Source: Rhynchospora pubera (taxonomy: Eukaryota > Streptophyta > Magnoliopsida > Poales > Cyperaceae). Taken from it: 64,000 nucleotides of DNA. Positions 43,874-54,045 of the stretch are shown here, piece after piece; the first letter of the stretch is position 1; each line of letters starts with the position of its first letter. The position numbers and the translations under genes were made by a program. The notes under the pieces are model-generated. The model saw only the letters and a program-made list of their open reading frames with translations, was not told where the DNA came from and searched no databases. Location: assembly GCA_028095005.1 (NCBI GenBank), contig CM051459.1, positions 319,798,513-319,862,512 of the forward strand, written 5' to 3'.

Positions 43874-45325
43874 GAGTTGATTAATTGTTGAACAAATCTG
43901 AGAATTTAAATGAGAGTTAGAATCGACACGTAATATAACAGAGACGATGTTGTCGATCCTGATCATTAACCTCCTGATAACTTCCTTAATAATGAAATGA
44001 CTGGTCGAATTAATCAATTTTAATAATCTTGGCAGAATTTGAAGAATAACAATATCAAGCTAATTAGTATCGAGGCTAAGGACAACGTTAACTGAGTAAA
44101 CACAATAATTTCAAATCTGAAATGAGATTCCTTATAAACATTTAAAATTGAAAGGCTTCATTTGAATTTTTTTTCTCTTAAAAAATAAAAGAAGGTAAGC
44201 TAGATAAAATCTTTGGACCCAAAGGGTACAAACATGATTGTATATGTCAATTGTCAGGACTCAGGAACCATCCAAGGGAAGAAGAAGTTGAGTTGGAAAA
44301 ACGATACCGGGGTAAAGTTGTTCTGGACAGAATCAGAGTTGAGAAACATGACAGATTGAGGTGCTGTCCAGATATTAGTTAGACCAACATCACTGTGTTT
44401 TTATAGGAGAGCATTCCCACGGATTGTATGGGATAAGGCAAAGGGGATTTGGTAAAATGGCGGATTGTAAAGGATAATGTTTATATTTGGGAGTTTACGA
44501 ATTTTGTTTTATTCTTACATTTCGATCATCTTTTTAGTAATTGAATTTTAATACATCGATCTAAAGTTACTAATTTAAATTTTTATTTTTTTTAATATAT
44601 TTTCCATTCAAAATTACTTGGTTAATTTTGTTATACTTTTGGTTAAAAAGTTAACGGAATTAATAAATATCAAAACTTATTAACTAAATTTTTTTAAATA
44701 AATAATCATTTTACTAAATATAATATAAACTAATAAATAATAGTGTAGTGTTATGTACTTATGTGTCAATTCACATAGTCGTATCGAATTTATCGTAAGG
44801 GACCAACACAGCACAACAAAAGGCAGACACGACCAATTAATATTGGTACCGTGCCAACACTCATATGCATGTCATGTTGACACGATTGGCACGACACAAT
44901 TTTGTAGTAGTAGCAGTAGTAAATAAAATTCATTCTCCATAGACAGAGTCCAAAATTTGAAGAATGGAAGGCAAATAAGCCAGTAAATGCAATCTTGTTT
45001 AGTTGGCGAGGATAAAAAAACTACTACTGTTTATAGAAATTGCAAAAATTGACTGCCGGTGCAAATTTGGTACTCAGTAATCTGTCAATAGAGCGCTTGT
45101 AATTTGCCCGAGCACATGGGGCAACCGTGTAATTTTGATCTACGCTATCAGAAAAGTTAAATTTTAGCTGAAGAAAATCATCATGCAGAAACTGAAGTAG
45201 ACTTATCAGACATTCTAAACCAAGAAAATAAAAAGAGAAAATAATTGTGACACAAACGAAAAATATGCAAAATCAATGAGGAAGGACGTATATTCGGATT
45301 CAAAATCTGCAATGGACAAAATATT
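43874..45325. other. Intergenic with a SINE fragment
   Basis: 44109-44190 matches the 3' half of the SINE at 42310 (TATAAACATTTAA, ATTGAAAG, then a CTTAAAAAA tail). No gene recognised upstream of the 43538 gene. Confidence 0.5.
44109..44190 (+). mobile_element. 5'-truncated relative of the SINE at 42310
   Basis: Shares GAAAT.GATT...CCT.TATAAACATTTAA and AATTGAAAG..TT with the SINE 3' half and ends in CTTAAAAAATAAAAGA. The tRNA-like head is missing. Confidence 0.6.
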
Positions 45326-45328
45326 TAT

Positions 45329-45471
45329 GGCTCCGTTTGGATACCGTGTGGAAAGAAGGAAAGAAAGAAAGAAATTTATTATAAACAATTCAAACTCTTC
45401 ACAAAGTTACACACTTCTCAATACTTTTTTTCACTTCTTCTCTTCTTCCCACACCTCATCCAAACGGAGCC
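45329..45471. mobile_element. Harbinger-like MITE
   Basis: Perfect ends GGCTCCGTTTGGAT / ATCCAAACGGAGCC, 3-bp target duplication TAT (45326-45328, 45472-45474), and the family core TTATTATAAACAATTCAAAC plus CACAAAGTTACACACTTC. 143 bp. Confidence 0.9.
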
Positions 45472-45474
45472 TAT

Positions 45475-47793
45475 TACACCACAAAAAAAAAAATCAATAT
45501 GGAATAATAAAGAACCCACAACCATAAGTTGTCATTTGATCTAGAAGCAAAGAAACAGGGTGTCACGCAAGGATATCAGTTAAAACAAAAGGGGGGTCAA
45601 CAGAACAAAAGCAATTGAGATAATATTATGAAATGCATACATCTCCCTATTACCATTAGTTAAAAACACGAACTACCCAAATTTGTGTTGAAACATATTT
45701 ACAAAACTCAAAATTTTCATTTATTAATTTTGTTTAGCGTTATTCATTTGGATGAATTAAATATTTGATGATCGTTAAATCCTCTTTGTCATGTTGCATC
45801 AGTTATCAAAATCAATCTATATCTTTAATGCATTTATCTACCACTACATATCAGTTTTGATTTGTCCACTAAACCGATTAAAGAAAATTCATTTGCTCCA
45901 TGCCTAATAACGTGGTCATTAATCCATTAAATCATATTTATGTTGCTTTAATATGGGCTATACTAAAAGTCATTTGGTATGCTATATAAACAGCTCATTT
46001 TGTAAGATATTGAGATAACATAGATACAATTTAATAAGTGAGAAGTTGAGATCGAAAATTAAAAGAAATTTAGACCAAATTTCTATTCTCCATTTTGATA
46101 TTCCTCATAATTTCTAATTTAATTTGAATAATATTCCGATTGATTCTGCTGGATATTGTGGAGATCTCTCATCAGTCACTTCTCCGGTCGTGTTCTAAGG
46201 AGTGACACTTACCCGTCTTATCTTGGTTGCGGTTCCTCTTGCACATTGAGATGGAATACGCTTAAGGACGGCGCCTAGCGCGATTCGGGTAAAATATTTT
46301 AATTATTTATTTTATTTATTTTTATGCAATCCGAATTTGTTTATTTGTTTTTACGCCAACAATTTGCACACGTCCAAACTAGTCAAAAGCTTAAAGTGTT
46401 TCACTAAGCTAGGTATAGCTATTATTTTTTTCAAGGTAAAGCAGCGACACTTATATGTAAACATCATTGTTATCAAAGTAGACAATACACCGCAGTTTTT
46501 AGTTTGTTAGGTCTTAATAACATATTTCAAATTTAGAAAAGAATATTATATCTTCAAGACCGTACAAACTTTCATATTCATAATTTTAGGTACTGTCCGT
46601 ACGATAATTTCAGAGAAGTTAGGCCCAGCTTTGTATATAGGACCCTTTTAACTTTTGAGCTGATTTTTACTGAACTTTAGAGTGAGTTTTTGCAATTTAA
46701 TAGACAGTACTTTGTAGGCTTTAATGAAAGTAGGCAACCAAAGCTTTTTTTTATTGCTTTCCTTAAAAAAATAAAGGAAAATAGAAAAATAGGCAGTACT
46801 TTATTTCAATATAGTCCGTACAAAATTCTTTGCATTTAGTTTCTTAGTTCTTGTTCTTACATTATATAATTTTTAGCTATCCTTTAATTCATTCTAAACT
46901 TTGGCAATGCCATCATGTTAATCCACATTTCTTTCCACACCGTTCGTATTCAAATCATCATCACCACCACTACCATTGTTCTCATTATCAATAACAATAA
47001 TATATAATAATTGTTATTATTATGTTTCTTTTTGTTGGAAATGATGTTAATCGTCAGAATTATAATTGTAAGTTTTTAATACTTATTTTATCATTATTGT
47101 CATTGTAATTCAAATTTGTTCATGTAGCAACACAAATTAATGCAATCTTTACTTGCTCAACCAAATAAAATAAGTTATAGTGACATAACTAACAACTTTA
47201 TAGAAGCAAATTATGCTTAATTACGGTAAATATACCTAAATGCAGATAACCGAACATATAAAAGATCACCATTATCTTTAAATACGCTCACGCAAGCAAT
47301 GACGAATTGAAAATTGGAGATGCGCACTTGATTGAAAGCTGATTTTAGAACAGAACAAAAAAACCACAACTTCCTATTTCCGAAAATAAAAGAGTAGAAA
47401 CTTTACTTGTGTTGTTTGTGCTGTGATGTTTTAAGGGATGATTTCTTGTTTTCAGTTTTCACCGGTCATTGTTTCTTCTACACTTTCTATTTTCTGTTTG
47501 CTTTTGCTTTAAAGCAGGCACTTTGTCTCGGACATTTTTTTTCGAAAAAGGAAAAGAAAAAAGCAAATAGTTTTCGTCCTTGAACAACTAATGATTCTTT
47601 TATTTTCTTCTCTCTAAACAAATTTACCACTTTCGTATGCAGTGTGAACCAAAAATGGTGCGTATATCTTTCTCTAAATTAATTTGTCTATTTGCCCAAT
47701 TTTCAAGTTTTTTATAGACCATATTTTAACCTCTCTTTATGTAATCAGTTTAAAACCAATGTGACCAACCTTCTCAAGTAAGGCAATTATCAC
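45475..47793. other. Intergenic upstream of the UGT relic
   Basis: A stretch at about 45930-46360 (CTATATAAACAGCTC, later CTTAAGGACGGCGCCTAGCG) has LTR-like composition, but no terminal repeat or target duplication could be set. Nothing else recognised. Confidence 0.4.
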
Positions 47794-49272
47794 ATGGCAA
47801 CTCATTCTTCCCCACTTCACTTAGTTTTTTCCCTTTCCTTGCTCATTGGCCACCTCCTGCCACTGGCTGATGTGGCGAGACTTTTCGCGTTACATGGTGT
47901 CAAGTGCACCATCCTTACCACCCCTGGAAATGTAACCTACATCGAAACGACGATTGAGCAGACTAATAAGTACCTCAAAAGCAAAAATAAGCCTCATCTC
48001 ATGCCAATCTCAATTTCCTTGATCCCTTTCCCCTCTGCCGAGGTGGATCTACCAGACGGCATAGAAACATCTCAGTTGCCAGCTTCGCTGAAGTTCACGA
48101 AAAGTCCCAGCAAGTTTTCCCTCTGCTAGAGAAACCATTTGAGCAAGAGCTAAAGAAAATAAATCCCGATGTATTTGTATCTGATACATTTATTCTTGGT
48201 CTGGTGATGTCTCGGCTAGAACTGGTATTCCTAGACTAGTTTTCAATGGCATGGGGTTACTGGCATGTTGCGCACTAGATGTTATTTTTAAAATATTAGA
48301 ATTGCTCCCAGACGATGGAGACACGTTTGTCGTACCAGGCTTGCCCCACCAATTTGAGATGCACCGAAGTCAGTATCCGTCTTTGTTTAAGAACAAAGAG
48401 AAGCTCTCTATGGCTAAGCGTGTCAGCGAAATGGATGCTAAAAGCCATGGTGAGATCGTTAACAGCTTTCTAGAACTGGAAGCGCATTATGCTGTACACT
48501 GACGTGAGGTGGTTTGTAGAAAGGCATGGCTGGTCGGGCCAGTTGGGTTGTGCAATGAAAAACTAATTGAGCAATCCAATAGAGGGGAGGAAACAAATCA
48601 TTCAGAACTGAGGAGCTTTTGCAGTGGCTCGATAGCAAGCATGCTGGTTCAGTGGTGTACATCTGTTTCGGATCAATGGCAAACTTAGTTATATCGAACA
48701 ATCAATTAATGAAGATCGCAATTGAACTCGAGGAGTCAGATCGACATTTTATTTGCGTGATTAAGAGTTCAAATCAAGAGGACTACACTGATTGGCTGGA
48801 TGGCTTTGAGGAAAGAATGAATAAAGAAAGAAGGGGCTTCATCATCAGAGGATGGGCTCCTCAGATACTTATATTAAACCATCCAGTTGTGGAGGGTGTT
48901 CTGACTCACTGCGGATGGAACTCTACTCTTGAAGCTATAAGTGCTGGTGTACCTTTGATCACTTGGCCGATGAACGGTGATCAATTCTTCAATGAAAAGC
49001 TGATTGTAGAGGTACTGCAAGTGGGGGTCTCAGTTGGGGCAAAGGAGGGAGGATGGTATTTTGAAGAACGACAATTGATCGAAGCAGAGACAATAAAGAG
49101 TATGATTGAAAGGGTTGTCGGTGAAGGCTTCGAAGGTGAGGCCATGAGGAATAGAGCAAAGGAACTAAAAGAGAAAGCAAGGGCAGCAATGCAAGAGGGT
49201 GGATCGTCTTATGCTGACATTAGAAATTTGATAGGTGAATTGATGGATAGGAGAAATGAACTGTTGATTTGA
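47794..49272 (+). pseudogene. UGT73-type UDP-glycosyltransferase, inactivated
   Basis: Family 1 glycosyltransferases move a sugar from a UDP-sugar to small molecules in the cytosol. The relic spans a full-length gene (about 490 codons, single exon). The N-terminus keeps the acceptor-side histidine in LLIGHLLPLADVARLF, and the C-terminus keeps an intact 44-codon PSPG box (48853-48984: WAPQ, HCGWNS, then DQ). Damage: a frameshift near 48090 (frame 1 to 3), another near 48196 (to 2), a TGA at 48500-48502 in the YREV position, and a third shift back near 48600. The N-terminal strand is also a residue or two short. The lesions are few relative to length, so loss was fairly recent. UGT73 placement is by overall wording. 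Confidence 0.9.
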
Positions 49273-49699
49273 GCATATGTTATACATCTCTTATTATAAT
49301 ATTAAGAAATCTTCTTCTGAATACTGGACATTTTCTTATCATTCTCTGTCAATATTACCAGAACATATATAAGACCAGTAATTAAATAGATGAGACTAGG
49401 CAAAGCAAGTTGTTTCCTTCTAACAACAGGACTGCAAGTGCAGGAATTAAAGAATACCAGATTTATGTTCTTATGCTCATATGTATTAAGAGGCTCAGTT
49501 AGAATTTCAGGTTTGATCCTTACAATTTGATAAATTATTAAAAAAACAATTATAGCGAAAAGAAATGCAATGAGTACCTTTAAATGTATCTTTTACCTGT
49601 TAGATCATAGATGTAACGAAGGATTACAAAGCGGTATCCAAGTCAGGTTTAGCAAATAACTTAATGGTACTTTCAAAATCCCTGTACCTTTAAAAACAC
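49273..49699. other. 3' flank of the UGT relic
   Basis: No gene. The left boundary of the following LINE is uncertain. Confidence 0.5.
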
Positions 49700-49906
49700 A
49701 ATAGCTAAAAGCACAGTACCTTACACCCACCGCCCTTGACCTGACAGGAAAGCTTGGCACAAGTCCCGATCTCTCTAGTCTTGCTCTTCCTTTCACTGAA
49801 TCTGAAGTCCTTCAAGCCATCAAACAACTCCCAGCAGGAAAAGCATCTGGTCCGGATGGATTTCCTATTGATTTTTTTAAGAAATTCTGGGACTTCATCA
49901 AATGTG

Positions 49907-49972
49907 AGGTTTCCATACCAAGGCTCAACTTAATCAAGTCCGGAGCGTCTACCAATTTCGCCATATCCCCCC
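49907..49972 (-). pseudogene. trnL-UAA: Chloroplast trnL(UAA) 5' exon and intron start, nuclear copy
   Basis: The minus strand reads GGGGATATGGCGAAATTGG and TAGACGCTCCGGACTT, then TTGAGCCTTGGTATGGAAAC: the 5' exon of plastid tRNA-Leu(UAA) and the first bases of its group I intron. The 3' exon is absent, so it is not a tRNA gene. Confidence 0.93.
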
Positions 49973-50093
49973 TTCTTTCTTCTTTTTTTGTACTAAGATT
50001 CAATATTGCAGTTTTATCTATTTTTCTTTGATTTCTCGTCTCTCTTCCATTTATTATTATTTTTTTTGAATCCTTGAATTCTTTTCAATTTCA
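49973..50093. other. Filler of unknown, possibly plastid, origin
   Basis: AT-rich sequence between the trnL and rbcL pieces. It could be the plastid spacer upstream of trnL, which I cannot confirm by eye. Confidence 0.4.
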
Positions 50094-50287
50094 ATATTGA
50101 TCTTCTTCTCCAGCAACAGGCTCGATATGATAGCATCGTCCTTTGTAACGATCAAGACTGGTAAGTCCATCAGTCCAAACAGTTGTCCATGTACCAGTAG
50201 AAGATTCCGCAGCAACTGCAGCTCCTGCTTCTTCAGGAGGGACTCCAGGTTGAGGAGTTACTCGGAACGCTGCCAAGATATCAGTAT
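50094..50287 (-). pseudogene. rbcL: Chloroplast rbcL fragment, nuclear copy
   Basis: 194 bp encoding Rubisco large-subunit wording without gaps on the minus strand: AAFRVTPQPGVPPEEAGAAV, then STGTWTTVWTDGLTSLDRYK and the GRCYHIEPVAGEEDQY region (an N-terminal domain segment). The open frame is kept end to end, so the transfer is not ancient. It is too short to function. Confidence 0.96.
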
Positions 50288-52401
50288 GCTCCGTGCTATC
50301 TTAGCTTTTCAAAACTGCTCCCTTGATCTAAAGGAACTAAACAAAGCCACCATTTTTTAGTTCCAAAAAGGATTCTTGTTCGGAGGTTTCAGACTACAGG
50401 CCAATCAGTGTCATCAATACTTTTGCCAAAATAATCACAAAAATTATGACCAATAGATTACAACCTCTTTTGCCGGAATTGGTAAGTCCCATGCAAACGG
50501 CATTCACTAAGGGTCGTTCCATCATGGATTCCTACATGGTTGCGAGAGAGTTCATTTCTTTCTATCATAAAAATAAATTTTCGGCCGTTCTTTATAAAGT
50601 TGACTTCTCAAAAGCTTTCGATACAATCTCTTGGACTTTCTTGACAAATGTTCTCATTGAAAGAGGCTTCCCGCCTTCTTGGATCTCGTGGACCTTAGAA
50701 TTACTTCGTTCTTCATCTTCCGCTGTAAAAGTCAATGGGGATTTCTCCCCATTTTTTTTACATAGAAGAGGCTTGAGACAATGTGACTCCTTATCCCCCC
50801 TCCTCTTTATTTTGGTCACCGACGCATTATAATCTTTTTTCTCTAATGCTTCACTTCTCACTTCTGGCCCAATCATTATTCCTCCACGTACGTTACAATT
50901 TGCATATGACACTATAATTCTCTTGGAAGTCAATACTCGCTCCTTACTTGTTGTTTCTGAGGTGCTATCCAACTTTGCATTATTATCTGGTCTCAGAGTT
51001 AATGATTCCAAGTGTCTCTTTGTTCCTATCTCCTTGCATGAATCCTCACTAACTCATATTGCCTCTATTCTCCATTGTAATGCAAAGAAGCTCCCTATCT
51101 CTTACCTCGATTTGCCACTCTCAATTCGCAAACCAAAAAAGATTGCCTTCCAACCACTGATTACTGCATTTCAACGTAAACTGGATGGCTAGAAGAATAG
51201 ATTTCTTTCTCTGGGAGGTCGTATCACTCTGGTAAAAGCTGTGCTTACAGCTTTACCTTTACATTACATGCAAGTACTAAATTACCTCGGTGGTTGTTGA
51301 AACAATTGGAAGGAATCAGACGACGATTCTTCTGAAAGGGGAAAGAAAAATGTCTGGGAGGACACTGCTTGGTTAATTGGAAGAAATGTTGTCTTCCAAA
51401 GCAAATGGAGGTTTGGGAATTATAGATCTTGAACGACAAAATATTTCCCTTCTTTTGAAATGGCTCTGGAAGCTTCAACACGAACCTCAATCTATTTGGT
51501 CTTCCACGGTTCAACTCCTCTATGGTACTACAGACATCTCGTTACTTTCCTCATGTAGTACCTCTTATGGCCTTTCCGATGTTCTTCAACATTTGTCTTT
51601 TTTCAACTTCTCAGTAGACATCAATAGCGGAGCTTGGAAATGGACCTCAAATGGCATTTACTCCGCTAAAAGTGCTTATCATATTCTCTCCAACACTGGA
51701 GTCACTTCAATTTTTCACCCTTCTCTCTGGAAGATAAAAGCCCCACCTAGAGTAAAAATCTTCCTTTGGTTACTTATTCTCGACCGACTTTTAACACAAA
51801 AGAATCTCCTTGTTCGAGGATGGCCTACAGAATCAACATGCCCTAGTTGCAATAGTGGCTTGTTGGAATCAAGTGAACACCTCTTTTTACAGTGCCATTA
51901 TGATACTAATGTGTGGTCCCTGCTTCAAATACACATGAGGCTACCTTTCCTACACTTTGCTCGAGACAACCTCACCTTTTGGTTGACTCATAGGAATCTA
52001 CGCATCAAAAATTGGGACATCATTTGGGCTGCAACAACCTGGAATTTATGAAAGGCGAGAAACAAACGGATTTTTCAGGATATTGAGACGCCACCTCACT
52101 TAATTCTAAAGGAGATAACTGCATGCATTGGCAATTGGACTAGACATGCTTACGATTTTTTAACTTTTCTTGCTTTCCTCTTTTTCCTTTCTTTGCTTTG
52201 TACATTTGTATAATTAGTCATTTTTTCTTTTTTTCTTTTTACTTTTTATTTTGTAAATATTTTTTTTATTAATAAAATTTGTCGGCGTGGTGATTGCCAT
52301 CTGACCTTCAAAAAAAATAAATATTTCCTTATTTTCAATTTCCATGCAAATTAAAATTTCAGGTTAGAATTAGCATTGTTAAATCCACAGCCTGATTTTA
52401 G

Positions 52402-53599
52402 CCGAAAAAATTAATAGTAACGTTACTGTTCAACAAAATTTTGATAATAACAAAAAAAAATTCGAAATTTTAATACTAACGTTGCTGGATCGTCATTCCA
52501 ATTGACGAAAATGCAAAACCCTTGGATCGTCATCCGGAACGACGATCCAAGCTTGGATCGTCATTCCAAACGATGATCCAAGAACCAGGTAATAAAATAG
52601 AGAATGAAACTTTTGCTCAAGCTTCGAGGATGTCTTGTCCGTATCAATTATTTTTATCTATTAAAAATTCAGGAATTGGAGCCACCTTCTTTTGCATATT
52701 TTATCTATTAAAAATTGAGAGATTATTTTTATTTTATTTGTGTGTCTCTGATTATAAAATATAATTGTTGCGCTTTATATTGGGAATTAATTAACAAGTT
52801 AGTTATTGGTCATAGTGGCGTGATTTGGACACTTACAATTTAATTAAAATTTGTTAGCTTCAAGGCACCGCCCAAATCCAAACCTTTCTGTAATAAAAAA
52901 AAGAATATCATACCCGTCAAATTTTTTGAAGTATGGTTTATTTATCTATTAAATATTATGTATTTTTTTTTAGCAATGGACGGATAACCTATTGAATGTA
53001 ATACTAACAAAACCTGGGTCCGTTACGTTGTAGTTATAAATTTATAACATGCAATCAATCCAGCTCAAAATTAGAGAATTGTCACAACTTGTGACACAAA
53101 AATAAAATAAAAATCATCTCTCAATTATCTAGGACTATTTTAATGCTTTTAGAACGCATTCCATTTTTCAAATTTGAGGCCAACATAACCATAAATAAAG
53201 ATAAGTAGATAACTAATGCACATGCGACTATTTCACTATTTGGAAAATGTTGAAAATAATAAAAATAATTGATATCCGGACAAGACATCCTCGAGGCTTG
53301 AGCAAAAGCTTCATTCTCTATTTTATTAGCTACAACATATCGGACAAGACATCCTCGAGGCTTGAGTCTCTATTTTATTACCTAGTTCTTGGATCGTCGT
53401 TTGGAATGACGATCCAAGCTTGGATCGTCGTTCCGGATGACGATCCAAGTTTGGATCGTCGTTCCGGATGACGATCTAAGGATTTTGCATTTTCGTCAAT
53501 TGGAATGACGATCCAGCAACGTTAGTATTAAAATTTCGAATTCTTTTTGTTATTATCAAAATTTAGATGAACAGTAATGTTACTATTAATTTTTTTCGG
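52402..53599. mobile_element. Mutator-like element with TIRs of about 250 bp, upstream of the PHD gene
   Basis: Ends CCGAAAAAATTAATAGTAAC and its reverse complement, flanked by a perfect 10-bp target duplication CTGATTTTAG (52392-52401, 53600-53609). Arms extend about 250 bp and contain back-to-back palindromes of TTGGATCGTC / GACGATCCAA. The right arm holds an internal duplication of GGACAAGACATCCTCGAGGC (about 53278 and 53341). No transposase. It ends about 450 bp before the PHD start codon. Confidence 0.93.
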
Positions 53600-53609
53600 C
53601 TGATTTTAG

Positions 53610-53990
53610 TATGTTATATTGCGGCGGCGAGCCTGCGAATGCACTGTGGGTGGCCCAAAGTTCAATTCAAAGGCCTTATACCAAAGACCATTCAACTGCT
53701 GACGCGGATTTAGGATCCGACCCGATCCATTTGCCAACAAGTGAAGAGACGCAATTTTTAACAATTGGAAGACGGAAAAGTTCCCGCGTAAATTTTTAAC
53801 AAAAAATGGGAATCTCCTCCGGTCCCGCCAATCCAAATTCTACGAATTCGAAAGCGAAACGAAAAATTTTAGCTTCCCAAATGAAAATTTGAAACCTCAG
53901 ACTCAAATTCAAAATTTCCCTCTCTCTCTCTTACTTCCTCCCTCTTTCTTCCTAATCCCCGCCTTCATTTTCACAATCCCATCTCAATTT

Positions 53991-54030
<40 letters not shown>

Positions 54031-54045
54031 CCTTAACCACCTCCA
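53610..54045 (+). promoter_or_regulatory. Probable promoter and 5' UTR of the PHD gene
   Basis: Short spacer after the MULE, then a pyrimidine-rich leader with CTCTCTCT runs (53925-54030) right up to the start codon, typical of plant 5' UTRs. No clear TATA box. Confidence 0.5.
54001..54024. repeat. (TC)12 microsatellite in the PHD-gene leader
   Basis: 24 bases of uninterrupted TC, 21 bases before the ATG. Confidence 0.95.

Larger units (their letters stand above)
49700..52318 (+). mobile_element. Second LINE (L1-type), broken by chloroplast DNA
   Basis: LALPFTESEVLQAIKQLPAG and KASGPDGFPIDF open the RT region (about 49780-49900). After a 381-bp chloroplast-derived block (49907-50287) the same protein resumes with QNCSLDLKELNKAT, DYRPISVIN and VDFSKAFDTISW (motif A), LRQCDSLSP (motif B) and FAYDTIILL (motif C, first catalytic D replaced by Y). 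A zf-RVT segment (CPSCNSGLLESSEHLFLQC) follows, then an A-run at 52310-52318. Stops at 50829-50831 and 51190-51192 and a shift near 51300 disable it. It starts within the RT region, so it is 5'-truncated. No target duplication was found. Confidence 0.9.

Noticed and set aside
45930..46360. Possible solo LTR (TATA-like CTATATAAACAGC and a GC-richer stretch)
   Set aside because: No terminal TG..CA pair with target duplication could be found, so it is left as intergenic.
49907..49972. Functional tRNA-Leu gene
   Set aside because: Only the 5' exon and the intron start are present; there is no 3' exon or complete cloverleaf.
49812..50003. 63-codon minus-strand frame containing GDMAKLVDAP
   Set aside because: It is the translated plastid tRNA-Leu exon fused to antisense LINE sequence.
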